Shown piece after piece: positions 44,121-53,719 of a DNA stretch of 64,000 nt (position 1 is its first letter; every line of letters starts with the position of its first letter). The DNA is from Salinicola tamaricis (GTDB lineage: Bacteria > Pseudomonadota > Gammaproteobacteria > Pseudomonadales > Halomonadaceae). The translations under genes were made by a program, and so were the position numbers. Location of the stretch: assembly GCF_003006155.1 (NCBI RefSeq), contig NZ_CP023559.1:682001-746000 (forward strand), written 5' to 3'. The notes under the pieces were generated by a model. The model did no database searches and was not told the origin of the DNA. It was given only the letters and a program-made list of their open reading frames with translations.

Positions 44121-44320
44121 GACTCGCCTCACGGCGCCGCGACGAGCGATGCACGAGGGCATCGCGCCGCGGCGCTCTCAAAACCGATGAAAGCGCCGAG
44201 TGTGACACGGCGCGGCGGGTGGCAAATAGGGGAAAAGACGCCGAATCGCAATCCATTCAGCCCCGCCACGCCGCCCCGGAGATCACGTTGATCGACGCCG
44301 CGCCTACTGCGCGGCCGCCA

Positions 44321-45655
44321 TCATGGCGTCTCGAGGCGCTGGATCAGTGCCTGGGTGGGATAGCCATCCGGGGTGACCCCGATCGAACGCTGATAGGCGC
44401 GCAGCCCGGCACGAGTATTGGGGCCGATCCGCCCGTCCGGCGTGCCGACGTCGAAGCCTCGCGCGTTGAGCGCCTGCTGCATCTCACGCACCTGGGTCCG
44501 CGACAGGGCCGGCTCCGAACGCGGCCACTGCCCCTGGATGCCGGGCCGCCCGGCGATGCGATCGGCAAGCGTGGCGACCGCCAGGGCGTAGCTGGTGGAG
44601 GCGTTGTAGCGCATGATCACGCGGAAATTGGGCCCGACCAGGAACGCCGGCCCCTGTGCCCCGGCCGGGGCGATGACCGAGGCCTCGGCGAAATCGGGCA
44701 GCGCTCCGCCGCCGACCCGCGCCACGCCCTGGGCCGCCCAGGCCTGACTCGAGTGGCGCACCGAGAGTTCGGTCTGGGCGTAATCGAAACCGGCCGGCAG
44801 ACTCACTTCGGCACCCCAGGGCTGGCCGCGCTGCCAGCCGGACTTGGCCAGGTAGTTGGCCGTCGAGGCCATGACGTCGGGAATGCTGCCCCAGATATCG
44901 CGCCGGCCGTCGCCATCACCATCCACCGCATAGGCGAGGAAGCTCGAGGGGATGAACTGGGTGTGTCCCATGGCACCGGCCCAGGAGCCGCGCATGTGAT
45001 CGCGATCGATGTCACCGTTTTGCAGGATCTTGAGCGCAGCCATCAGCTCGCCCCGGGCGAACGCCTGCCGCCGACCTTCGTAGCCCAGCGTCGACAGCGC
45101 GTCGATGGTCTCGAAGTTGCCGAAATTGCTGCCGTAGTTACTCTCGACGCCCCAGATCGCGACCACGATGCTGCCGGGTACGCCGTAACGCTGCTCGATG
45201 CGCTCGGCCAGGGCCCGATGGGCGTCAAGCCGGGCGCGGCCATTGGCGACCCGCTGATCCGAGACCGCGCTGTCCAGATAGCTCCACACCTGGCGGGTGA
45301 ATTCGGGCTGGGAGCGGTCGAGCTCGATCACCCGCGGCTGATAGGTGGCGTGGTCGAAGGCCTCGGCCAGGGTCGCCTGGTCGATGCCCTCGCTGGCGGC
45401 CTGACGGCGGAAGTCGGCGACCCAGGTGTCGAAACCGGCACGCGCCTGCGGCGTGACCTGCTCGGCGTCGGCGCGGGTCGTGGCACGCGCGCTCGCTGCG
45501 CCGGAGGCGGCCGGCGCCGAGCCGGACGCCTGTGCGGCGTTGTCGGGCGACTGACTCGACGCCGGGGTGGCAGCCACGCTCTGACAGCCAACCAGGGCGA
45601 GAGAGAGGCAGAGAGACAGGGTCAGGTAGCCTTTGAGGGGAGCAGAACGCGTCAC
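44321..45655 (-). CDS. mltB: Lytic murein transglycosylase B (MltB type) lipoprotein
   Basis: Cleaves peptidoglycan glycan strands to 1,6-anhydromuropeptides. 444 residues. A GTG start with AAGGAAG upstream opens a lipoprotein signal with lipobox ALVGCQS, then an Ala/Ser-rich linker and the SLT-like domain: AIWGVESNYGSNFGN with catalytic Glu, AGAMGHTQFIPSSFL and GDGRRDIWGSIPDVMAS. Residues ~385-440 form a C-terminal peptidoglycan-binding domain (LNARGFDVGTPDGRIGPNT). Confidence 0.9.
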   Translation of the reverse strand: MTRSAPLKGYLTLSLCLSLALVGCQSVAATPASSQSPDNAAQASGSAPAASGAASARATTRADAEQVTPQARAGFDTWVADFRRQAASEGIDQATLAEAFDHATYQPRVIELDRSQPEFTRQVWSYLDSAVSDQRVANGRARLDAHRALAERIEQRYGVPGSIVVAIWGVESNYGSNFGNFETIDALSTLGYEGRRQAFARGELMAALKILQNGDIDRDHMRGSWAGAMGHTQFIPSSFLAYAVDGDGDGRRDIWGSIPDVMASTANYLAKSGWQRGQPWGAEVSLPAGFDYAQTELSVRHSSQAWAAQGVARVGGGALPDFAEASVIAPAGAQGPAFLVGPNFRVIMRYNASTSYALAVATLADRIAGRPGIQGQWPRSEPALSRTQVREMQQALNARGFDVGTPDGRIGPNTRAGLRAYQRSIGVTPDGYPTQALIQRLETP

Positions 45656-45752
45656 GATGCACTTCCTTTATGCAGGGATTCCACGCGCCAGCGCCGCTGG
45701 CGGGCGTCGGCGTCCGCCCAGTGTAGCGCATCCCGCGCAATACCCGCGTGGG

Positions 45753-46790
45753 CTAGTAACGATCGAACCAGGATCCAGTACTGCCGCGTGGCGCCGCCGT
45801 GGGCGTCGGCTCGAGATGACGCGGTGTCTCCCGGCGCACCACGGTAACAAGCCCGGCCGACTGCGTATCGAGCCCACCTTCGACACGCAGGAAACCGGGT
45901 TCGCTGCCACCGGAAGGGTCGACGCATAAGGGCCGGAAGCGGCTGACGTCGGCGCCATAGATCTGCTGACGGCGCAGGTACTCATGCCACAAAAGCTCGT
46001 GGCGCAGATAGCGCTGCGGATGTTCGGACCCGGCCGTATTATCCAGGCGATCGCACAGCGCATAGAGCTGGCGCGCCGACACGCAGCCCAGTGCGCGCCA
46101 GCGCAGCAGCGCGCGCGTATCCTCGGCCCCCCAATCGAGCGGGGCATCGCGCAGTTGGCGCAGACGCGTCTGCGCCGCCGGCTCCCCCCCTGGCATCGCC
46201 GCCGTCAACGGCTCGACGTCGCCGAACAGGCTGCCGAGGGGTGGCAGCCCGCGCGGGGCATCCTGCGGCCAGGGCGGCAGCGTGAACGGCTGCCCCGGGC
46301 TCCTCGGCGCCAGGGCGCTGCTGCCACGTGAGCGGGTGACGAACTCAGCGAAGGAGAGCTCGCGCGTCTCGGTGTCGTCATGATGGGCAGGAAACAGCGG
46401 CGAGTCCGGCAGCACGCAGAGCTGAGCCGGCGCCAGTGCCGCCTGCACCAACCGAGTCGTGGCGCACTCGTTGCCGCCCGCCATGGCGTGGGTGATCACC
46501 CGCTGGGCGCCGACCCGCTGGGCCAGCCGCGGCAGCAGCTGCTCAGGCTCGCCGACACACACCAGCAGATCGCTGCCTCGTGTCAGCAGCGTGCCACGCA
46601 GATCGATCAGACTCTGCCACAGCAGCGCCCACTGGGGTGACGTCTGCGCCGGCGCCGTGCCGTCCAACCAGCACGGTTCGAGTACGAAGACACATAGCAC
46701 GGTCTCCGCGTGCGGTTCGACCGCCAGCAGATCGTTGTCGCCCAGGCGCAGGTCACGCCGAAACCAGATCAGATCGCAGGAAGATTCCAT
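45753..46790 (-). CDS. Short cryptochrome/photolyase-like protein lacking FAD core
   Basis: 345 residues. The N-terminus LIWFRRDLRLGDNDLLAVE is the photolyase/cryptochrome alpha-beta domain, and GGEPAAQTRLRQL, RWRALGCVSARQLY and HELLWHEYLRRQQIYG match the start of the helical domain in DASH-type cryptochromes. The protein then ends within ~50 residues, so the FAD-binding core (the DA-MR and MSNRGRQ-like part) and the electron-transfer Trp residues are missing; typical length is 430-500. The frame is uninterrupted, so this is not an obvious indel artefact, although one indel near the 3' end could hide a longer gene. Confidence 0.65.
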   Translation of the reverse strand: MESSCDLIWFRRDLRLGDNDLLAVEPHAETVLCVFVLEPCWLDGTAPAQTSPQWALLWQSLIDLRGTLLTRGSDLLVCVGEPEQLLPRLAQRVGAQRVITHAMAGGNECATTRLVQAALAPAQLCVLPDSPLFPAHHDDTETRELSFAEFVTRSRGSSALAPRSPGQPFTLPPWPQDAPRGLPPLGSLFGDVEPLTAAMPGGEPAAQTRLRQLRDAPLDWGAEDTRALLRWRALGCVSARQLYALCDRLDNTAGSEHPQRYLRHELLWHEYLRRQQIYGADVSRFRPLCVDPSGGSEPGFLRVEGGLDTQSAGLVTVVRRETPRHLEPTPTAAPRGSTGSWFDRY

Positions 46791-46912
46791 GCCGCAGCCT
46801 CCAGACTCGCGGGCCGGCCAGACCGCTATCGAGGCGCACGCCTGGCGCTACCGTAGCGGCCAATTTCCATCGCTGGCACTCACCAGCGGGTGAATAGCGC
46901 CAAGCCTTCATA

Positions 46913-46950
46913 TTTGTACAAAAGCTATCACCGGACGGATCGCATGTACA
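46913..46950. promoter_or_regulatory. Paired TGTACA motifs upstream of the cryptochrome-like gene
   Basis: TTTGTACAAA (46913-46922) and TGTACA (46945-46950) are 30 bp apart, ~125-160 bp upstream of the minus-strand gene at 46790. TGTACA-containing repeats are bound by B12-dependent light-sensing MerR proteins (CarH/LitR class) elsewhere. Function here is a guess. Confidence 0.35.
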
Positions 46951-47119
46951 ATGAAACCGCCGTGCGCCCCCTATGGCTCCCCCTCGGGCGGCGTGATACA
47001 GTCGTTAACGAGCGCCGGCTCGGTTACTCAAATAGCCAATACTTTCAAGCCTTTCGGAGCCCAATGCGCAAAACTGCGCGGCCCCGCAATGCTCAATCGA
47101 GCCCAGACCGTGCACGTGC

Positions 47120-47184
47120 GTCGTACCCGGGAAACGTTTTTGAACCGAGCCGCGTATCCGATCAGAACGCTTCCCGGGTACGAC
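47120..47184. repeat. Large inverted repeat in gene-poor region
   Basis: Arms GTCGTACCCGGGAAACGTT (47120-47138) and AACGCTTCCCGGGTACGAC (47166-47184) pair over 19 bp with one mismatch around a 27-base loop. Not followed by a T run. The region 46791-47347 otherwise has no supportable gene. Confidence 0.8.
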
Positions 47185-47288
47185 ACACAACAAGCCTGAT
47201 CAACGTTCCGAGAGAGAACGCCGCAGCCCCGGTGACGCCGGGCGCCCCTGCATGAACAGCGCTTGTCGCCGAACGTTCACAAGTGCGT

Positions 47289-47332
47289 GCGAATCGTGAA
47301 GCGCTTATCGGCGAATCGCGAAGCGCTTATCA
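47289..47332 (+). repeat. Tandem 22-bp repeat
   Basis: Two adjacent copies of GCGAATCGTGAAGCGCTTATCG (47289-47310 and 47311-47332) differing at two positions, ending 15 bases before a possible small ORF. AGCGCT inside each copy is palindromic. Confidence 0.8.
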
Positions 47333-47347
47333 GAGAGGAGAGACACC

Positions 47348-47500
47348 ATGCCGGGCCACATGCCTAGCCAGCTATCGCTGACATGCGCGACCTGCCGTAT
47401 CGGTGCCCAGACTCCGTCATACCACGTCGGCATGCTCGCCCTGGAGGGCCGCACCCCGGCGTGGATGCTGGCACCCCGCGGTGCGCGCCGCCCTATCTGA
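47348..47500 (+). CDS. Possible 50-residue Cys-containing small protein
   Basis: ATG at 47348 follows GAGAGGAGAGACACC, a strong ribosome-binding site. The product has a CATC (CxxC) motif at residues 13-16 and ends ARRPI. An indel near the end would change the tail to YLTDPPHLL. Unrecognised; the case rests on the ribosome-binding site alone. Confidence 0.35.
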   Translation: MPGHMPSQLSLTCATCRIGAQTPSYHVGMLALEGRTPAWMLAPRGARRPI

Positions 47501-47810
47501 CCGATCCGCCCCACCTGCTCTGAGACCGCTCGCTGCCCGTCACCTCGTGGCGGATCGCGTGCGCCAGTCGCCGCCGGCCATCGGCGGAAAGCGCGCCGCT
47601 CCGGCGGCCCAGTTCATCCGACCAACGCGTATCTCGTGGTGCCCAGCGCCAGCGCTGAGCTGTGGACGAGTCCCTGGGCGTGGGCGAGATCGCCTACACT
47701 AGGACCGCCGGGCGCGGTCACACTGGCCCCTCGACGTACGCAGAGAGTCAGCCCGAGCCACCTGGTCTCGCCGGCTGTCCGTTCGGGTCCTTGAGAAGAG
47801 CGACAACTTC
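47501..47810. other. Gene-poor leader before the Mrp operon
   Basis: No convincing coding sequence or terminator. A TACACT at 47695 could be a -10 element but lacks a clear -35 partner. GAGAAG precedes the mrpA ATG by about 12 bases. Confidence 0.4.
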
Positions 47811-50607
47811 ATGTCATTGCCGCTGATCGTGCTGCTGCCTCTATTGGGCAGCCTCATACCGCTGTTGAGCTCCAATCGACAGCGCAATCTCAACGCGGGG
47901 TCGACCGCGATTCTGCCCGCCGTGGCGCTGGCCATCGCGCTCTACCATGCGCCCAGCGTGCTCGCCGGGGAGATCCCCCGCTTCAGCCTGAGCTGGGTGC
48001 CGCAGTTGGGGCTCGACCTGGCCTTCCGGCTCGACGGGCTGTCGCTGCTGTTCGTGATGCTGATCCTCGGCATCGGTCTGCTGATCATCCTCTACTCGCG
48101 CTACTACCTGGCGCCCGAGGACAGCATGCCGCGCTTCTACGCCTATCTGATGCTGTTCATGACCTCGATGCTGGGCATCGTGATGGCCGACAACCTGCTG
48201 CTGCTGTGGGTGTTCTGGGAGCTGACCAGCCTCTCTTCGTTTCTGCTGATCGGCTACTGGTACAAGCAGAGCGAGGCGCGCCGCGGCGCGCGCATGGCGC
48301 TGACGGTGACCGGCATGGGGGGGCTTGCGATGCTCGCCGGCTTCCTGCTGCTCGGCCATATCGTCGGCACCTTCGACATGCAGACAGTGCTCGACAGCCG
48401 CCAGCTGATTCAGGCCGACCCGCGCTACCTGCCGGCGCTGCTGCTGATCCTGCTCGGTGCCTTCACCAAGTCGGCGCAGTTCCCGTTCCACTTCTGGCTG
48501 CCCCACGCGATGTCGGCCCCCACGCCGGTCTCCGCGTTCCTTCACTCGGCAACCATGGTCAAAGCCGGCGTGTTTCTGCTCGCCCGTTTGCATCCGGCGC
48601 TGGCCGGCTCCCATCTCTGGCTCTATATCGTCACCCTGACCGGTCTGGTGACGATGATCTACGCCGCCTACTTCGCCCTGCTCAAGTACGATCTCAAGGG
48701 TGTGCTGGCCTTTTCCACCGTCAGCCACCTGGGCATGATCACCATGCTGTTCGGGCTCGACAGCAAGCTGGCGGTGATCGCGGGGCTGTTCCACATCATC
48801 AACCACGCCACCTTCAAGGCGTCGCTGTTCATGTCTTCGGGGATCATCGACCACGAGACCGGTACCGCGACATCCGCAAGCTAGCGGGCTGCGTCACAGC
48901 ATGCCGATGACCGCGGCGCTGGCCGGACTGGCGGCGGCGTCGATGGCCGGCGTGCCGCTGCTCAACGGCTTCCTGTCCAAGGAGATGATGCTGACCGAGG
49001 CGCTCGGCAGCGGCATCCTCGGTGGTCTGGCGTGGCTGATCCCGGTGCTCGCGACTCTTGGCAGCGTGCTTTCGGTGGCCTACTCGCTACGCTACGTGCG
49101 TAACGTCTTCTTCGGCCCGCCAGCCACGGATCTGCCCAAGACGCCGCACGAGGCGCCCTTCATGATGCGCCTGCCGATGCTGCTGCTGGTGGCACTGTGC
49201 GTGCTCATCGGGCTGCTGCCGGCGCTGATGGTGACCGGCATTCTCGAGGCCGCGGGCCAGGCGACGATCCTGGCGCCGCGTCCGGAACTGCACCTGGCGA
49301 TCTGGCACGGCTTCAACCTGCCGCTGCTGATGAGCGCCATCGCTCTGGCCGGGGCGTCGCCATCTACAGCGTGCGCCGCACCCTGTTCAGCTTCCAGCGC
49401 CAGTTCCCCCAGCGCAACGCGCTGATGCTGTTCGAGTACGCCGTGCGCCAACTGCTCGGCGCCACCCAGCGCGGCATCGACCGCCTGGAGAACGGCTCAC
49501 TGCAGCGCTACATGCTGTGGCTGATCGTGGTAGTACTGTTCCTCACCGGTAGCGGACTGCTCGATCTCACCCGGTTGAAGGGCGAGCTGCCGCTCAAGCC
49601 ACTGGATGGCCTGTTGGTGGTGGGCGCGGCGATCACCATCCTCGCCGGACTCAGCACCGCCGTGCTGCATCGTCGCCGTCTGGTCTCGCTGATGATGCTC
49701 TCGGTGGTGGGGCTGATGGTGTCGCTGGCGTTCGCGCGCTTCTCGGCGCCGGACCTGGCACTGACCCAGCTGGCGGTCGAGGTGGTCACGGTGATCCTGC
49801 TGATGCTGGCGCTGTTCTTCCTGCCCCAGCGTACGCCCAAGGAGTCGAGCGGCGCGCGCATCGTGCGCGACGTGCTGGCAGCCAGCTTCGGCGGTATCGT
49901 CGCCAGCCTCAACTACGCCCTGCTGACGCGCTCGCTCGACAGCATCTCGGGCTACTTCCTGGCCAATAGCGTCAGCGGCGGCGGCGGCCACAACGTGGTC
50001 AACGTCACTGGTGGACTTCCGCGGCTTCGATACCCTGGGCGAGATCACCGTACTGTGCATCGCCGCCATCGGCATCTACAAGTTGCTCAACCGGCTGCGT
50101 CTGTTCATGCCATCGAGCGACAGCGAAGGCCGGCCGTGGTCGAAGGATCTGCACCCGATGCTGCTGGCCACGGTGTCACAGACCCTACTGCCGCTGGCGC
50201 TGCTGGTGTCGGTGTTCATCTTCCTGCGCGGCCACAATGAGCCCGGCGGCGGCTTCATCGCCGGTCTGGTCACCGCAGTGGCACTGATCCTTTTGTACAT
50301 CGCCCGCGGCGTCGACTGGGCGCAGCAGCGCCTGACCTTCCAGTACCAGCCGATCGCGGTGACCGGGGTGGTAATCGCTGCCCTCACCGGCCTCGGCAGT
50401 TGGCTGTTCGGTCACAACTTCCTGACCTCGGCGTTCGGTCACTTCGCGATTCCCTATATCGGCGAAGTGGAACTGGCCACCGCCATGCTGTTCGATCTCG
50501 GCGTCTATCTCACCGTGGTCGGCGCGACGCTGATGATCCTGGCCAACCTGGGCAAGTTGACTACGCGTCACCGGCCCAGCAAAGAGAACGACAAGGAGAC
50601 CGTCTGA
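47811..50607 (+). CDS. mrpA: Mrp Na+/H+ antiporter subunit A (MrpA-MrpB fusion)
   Basis: Large membrane subunit, ~932 residues joined, of the multisubunit Na+(K+)/H+ antiporter. N-terminal two thirds are NuoL-like ([49 protein letters not shown] split over helices). The last third includes the MrpA C-terminal domain and then a MrpB-like part ([20 protein letters not shown]), so subunit B is fused. Frame changes near 48868, 48890, 49352 and 50008, each explained by loss of one G or C from a short run. Stop overlaps mrpC. Confidence 0.88.
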
Positions 50608-50957
50608 TGGAAGCGCTCTTCGCCACCGTAACCGGCTTTCTGGCGGCCAGCGGTCTCTACCTGGCTCTGCGTGGACGCACCTTCCCCGTGGTCGTGGGGC
50701 TGACGCTGCTCTCCTACGCAGTCAACCTGTTCCTGTTCTCCACCGGCGGCCTCACCACCGACGGCGCCGCGGTGATCCAGGATGGCAAGACCCACTATGC
50801 CGACCCGCTGCCCCAGGCGCTGGTCCTCACCGCCATCGTGATCGGCTTCGCCATGACCGCGTTCTCGGTGATTCTGGCGATGCGCGTGCGCGGCGACCAG
50901 GGCAGCGATCAGGTCAACGATCAGCGCGGCGATGAAGCCAGGGAGGAGAAGTCGTGA
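50607..50957 (+). CDS. mrpC: Mrp antiporter subunit C (NuoK-like)
   Basis: 116 residues with three membrane helices, NuoK-like: LRGRTFPVVVGLTLLSYAVNL and ADPLPQALVLTAIVIGFA are standard MrpC blocks. ATGA-type overlap with mrpA upstream and with mrpD downstream. Confidence 0.92.
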   Translation: MEALFATVTGFLAASGLYLALRGRTFPVVVGLTLLSYAVNLFLFSTGGLTTDGAAVIQDGKTHYADPLPQALVLTAIVIGFAMTAFSVILAMRVRGDQGSDQVNDQRGDEAREEKS

Positions 50958-52468
50958 TGCAGCACCTGATCATTCTCCCTATCCTGCTGCCGCTGTTCAC
51001 CGGGCTCGCGATGCTGATCAAGCGCGACGCCACCATGCAGCCACGGCGCACCATCGGCCTGGTGAGTACCGCCCTGCTGGTCGTGATCAGCATCGCGCTG
51101 GTGGTCGAGAGCAGCCACGGCCAGATCAGCTACTACGCCCTGGGCGACTGGCAGCCGCCGTTCGGCATCATCCTGATGCTCGATCGTCTCTCGGCGCTGA
51201 TGGTGTGCCTGACCAGCGTGCTCGCCCTCGGCAGCCTGGCCTATGCCTGCGCCGGTGACGACAAGAAAGGCAGCAATTTCCATGGACTGTTCCAGCTGCA
51301 GTTGATGGGAATCAACGGTGCCTTCCTCACCGGCGACATGTTCAACCTGTTCGTATTCTTCGAAATCCTGCTGATCGCCTCCTACTCGCTGCTGATGCAC
51401 GGTGGCGGCAAGGACCGCACCCAGGCGGGCTTCCACTACGTGGCACTCAACCTGGCCGGCTCGGCGATGTTCCTGATCGCCCTCGGCGTGCTCTACGGCA
51501 CTACCGGCACGCTCAACATGGCGGACATGGGCCAGCGGGTCGCCGAGCTCGACCCCGAGCGCCAGGGGCTGCTCAAGGCCGGTGCCTTTCTGCTGCTGGT
51601 GGTATTCGGGTTGAAGTCGGCGATTCTACCGCTCTACTTCTGGCTGCCGCGGGCCTACGCCAGCGCGCCGGCACCGGTGGCGGCCCTGTTCGCGATCATG
51701 ACCAAGGTGGGCATCTATGCCATTCTGCGCGTCTATACCCTGATCTTCGGCGACAGCGCCGGCGACCTGGCCAACTTCGTACAGCCGTGGTTGTGGTGGT
51801 TCGCTCTGGCGACGGTCGCGCTTGGCGGGATCGGCGTGCTCTCGGCGCGCGACCTGCGCACCCAGGTCGCCTATCTGATCCTGATCTCGGTGGGTACCCT
51901 GCTGGTCGGCGTGAGCATGGACCGCGTGGCCTCGCTCTCGGCACTGCTCTACTACATGCTGCATACCACCCTGGTCAGCGGCGGTCTGTTCCTGCTCGCC
52001 GATGCCATTGCCGACCAGCGCGGCAAGGCCGGCGCGCGTATCGTGCCCGGCCGTGGCGTCACCCAACCGGCGCTGCTGGGGCTGGCCTACTTCGTCGGCG
52101 CGATCACCGTGGTCGGTCTGCCGCCGCTGTCCGGGGCGATCGGCAAGGCGCTGCTGCTCAACGCCGCGCAGCCGAGCGAGCAGCCGTGGCTGTGGTCGCT
52201 GCTGCTGCTGTCGAGCCTCGCGGGGCTGGTGGCGATGGGCCGCAGCGGCTCCACCATCTTCTGGAAGGCGGGCAAACCCGACCCCGAAGGGCCACGGCTC
52301 AAGCCGAGCATGCTGGCGGGCCTGATCCTGCTGCTGGGCGCCTCGCCACTGCTGGCGATCTTTGCCGGCCCGATCACCGAATTCACCCAGGCAAGCGCCA
52401 CCCAGCTGCTCGACCCCGGCGCCTATACCCAAGCGATCCTCGCCCCGACTTCTGGAGGTGACTCATGA
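50957..52468 (+). CDS. mrpD: Mrp antiporter subunit D (NuoN/M-like)
   Basis: 504 residues, about 14 helices, proton-pumping-type subunit. FFEILLIASYSLL, LPLYFWLPRAYASAPAPVAALFA and the Lys in FGLKSAILP are conserved. ATG 50957 overlaps the mrpC stop; a GTG at 50954 is also in frame. Frame intact. Confidence 0.93.
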   Translation: MQHLIILPILLPLFTGLAMLIKRDATMQPRRTIGLVSTALLVVISIALVVESSHGQISYYALGDWQPPFGIILMLDRLSALMVCLTSVLALGSLAYACAGDDKKGSNFHGLFQLQLMGINGAFLTGDMFNLFVFFEILLIASYSLLMHGGGKDRTQAGFHYVALNLAGSAMFLIALGVLYGTTGTLNMADMGQRVAELDPERQGLLKAGAFLLLVVFGLKSAILPLYFWLPRAYASAPAPVAALFAIMTKVGIYAILRVYTLIFGDSAGDLANFVQPWLWWFALATVALGGIGVLSARDLRTQVAYLILISVGTLLVGVSMDRVASLSALLYYMLHTTLVSGGLFLLADAIADQRGKAGARIVPGRGVTQPALLGLAYFVGAITVVGLPPLSGAIGKALLLNAAQPSEQPWLWSLLLLSSLAGLVAMGRSGSTIFWKAGKPDPEGPRLKPSMLAGLILLLGASPLLAIFAGPITEFTQASATQLLDPGAYTQAILAPTSGGDS

Positions 52469-52962
52469 TTCCTCCCCTGCGCTGGCTGCCGATGCCGGTA
52501 CTGTCGCTGCTGCTGCTACTGGTGTGGCTGCTGCTGCAGCAGAGTGTGGCCCTCGGCCAGTGGCTGCTGGGCGGCGTGCTCGCCATGGTGATCCCGGTGT
52601 TGTGCCGCCCCTTCTGGGAGCGCCAGCCACGGATCAAGCATCCGCTCAAGCTGCTGCACTACGTGGGCCGGGTACTCAAGGACATCGTCGTGGCCAACCT
52701 CGAGGTCTCCAAGCTGATTCTCGATCCGCGCGGACGCATGCGCCCGGCGTTCGTCGAATATCCGCTGACGCTGACCGAGAACTTCCCCATCACCATTCTC
52801 GCCAGCACCATCACGATGACCCCGGGCACCGTGTCGGCCCATCTGCGCCTGGACAATCGCACGCTGCTGATCCACGCCCTCGACGTGGCCGACATCGAGG
52901 GTCTGATCGCCGAGATTCATCAGCGTTACGAACGCCCGCTCATGGAGATCTTCGAATCATGA
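52465..52962 (+). CDS. mrpE: Mrp antiporter subunit E
   Basis: 165 residues; two N-terminal helices, then a cytoplasmic domain with ILASTITMTPGTVSAHL, the MrpE signature, and LLIHALDVAD. Overlaps mrpD and mrpF by 4 bases each. Confidence 0.92.
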   Translation: MIPPLRWLPMPVLSLLLLLVWLLLQQSVALGQWLLGGVLAMVIPVLCRPFWERQPRIKHPLKLLHYVGRVLKDIVVANLEVSKLILDPRGRMRPAFVEYPLTLTENFPITILASTITMTPGTVSAHLRLDNRTLLIHALDVADIEGLIAEIHQRYERPLMEIFES

Positions 52963-53228
52963 TCGCTACCGCGCTGTGGATCGCCCTGGCGCTGTTCAGC
53001 GCCGCTATCGCGCTCAACTTCTATCGCGCCGTGATCGGCCCCAGCCTGCCGGATCGGGTGCTGGCGGTCGACACCATGTACATGAACTCGATCGCGCTGA
53101 TCGTGCTGTTCGGTATCTGGGTCAACAACAAGGACTATTTCGAGGCGGCACTGCTGATCGCCATGCTCGGCTTCGTCAGCACCATCGCCGTGTGCAAGTA
53201 CCTGCTGCGCGGCGACATCATCGAATAG
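52959..53228 (+). CDS. mrpF: Mrp antiporter subunit F
   Basis: 89 residues, three helices. GPSLPDRVLAVDTMYMNSIA contains the conserved DR and Asp residues of MrpF; ends CKYLLRGDIIE. Overlaps mrpE. Confidence 0.92.
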   Translation: MIATALWIALALFSAAIALNFYRAVIGPSLPDRVLAVDTMYMNSIALIVLFGIWVNNKDYFEAALLIAMLGFVSTIAVCKYLLRGDIIE

Positions 53229-53258
53229 CCAGCGCCATCGAATATAGGAGAGCCAACC

Positions 53259-53651
53259 ATGCTGGACATGCTGCTCGAGGGAGCGATCGCCTTCATGCTG
53301 ATCGCCGGCGGGATCTTCGCCTTCATCGGCTCGCTGGGTCTGACCCACCTCAAGGACTTTTACATGCGCCTGCACGGGCCATCGAAGACCACCACGCTGG
53401 GGGTGGGCTGTACCCTGATCGGGTCGCTGATCTTCTTCAGCCAGGAGAACGGCCCGGTGATCCAGGAACTGCTGATCACCATCTTCGCCTTCATCACCGC
53501 GCCGGTATCGGCGCACATGCTGGCCAAGAGTGCGCTGCATCACAAGCTCAAGCCGGACCCGCGGACCCGCGGCAATCCGCAGGAGCTGGAGAGCGACCGG
53601 CCCAAGCACACGGTGGAAGAAGCGCCCCAGGGCAACTCGCCGCTGCCCTGA
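53259..53651 (+). CDS. mrpG: Mrp antiporter subunit G
   Basis: 130 residues, three helices with the MrpG block LKDFYMRLHGPSKTTTLGVG and ITAPVSAHMLAKSA, then a ~45-residue charged cytoplasmic tail. Preceded by AGGAGAG. Last gene of the operon. Confidence 0.92.
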   Translation: MLDMLLEGAIAFMLIAGGIFAFIGSLGLTHLKDFYMRLHGPSKTTTLGVGCTLIGSLIFFSQENGPVIQELLITIFAFITAPVSAHMLAKSALHHKLKPDPRTRGNPQELESDRPKHTVEEAPQGNSPLP

Positions 53652-53658
53652 CACAAGA

Positions 53659-53680
53659 ACGGCGCGCTGGTGCGCGCCGT
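53659..53680 (+). terminator. Hairpin after mrpG
   Basis: Perfect 9-bp stem ACGGCGCGC, loop TGGT, complement, 8 bases after the mrpG stop; no T run follows. Confidence 0.5.
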
Positions 53681-53699
53681 CGATGGCCACCTGGCTGCC

Positions 53700-53719
53700 G
53701 CGCGGGCTTACCAGCCCGC
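53700..53719 (-). terminator. Hairpin containing the hemH stop codon
   Basis: CGCGGGCT, loop TACC, AGCCCGCG: an 8-bp stem whose loop carries part of the hemH stop codon (53708-53710). Could end or stabilise the hemH transcript. Confidence 0.4.

Noticed and set aside
44219..45847. A 542-codon plus-strand open frame
   Set aside because: Antisense shadow of mltB, whose lipobox and SLT motifs are unambiguous.
46890..47255. A 121-codon plus-strand open frame in the gene-poor region
   Set aside because: No ribosome-binding site, no domain, and it runs across the inverted repeat; composition looks random.
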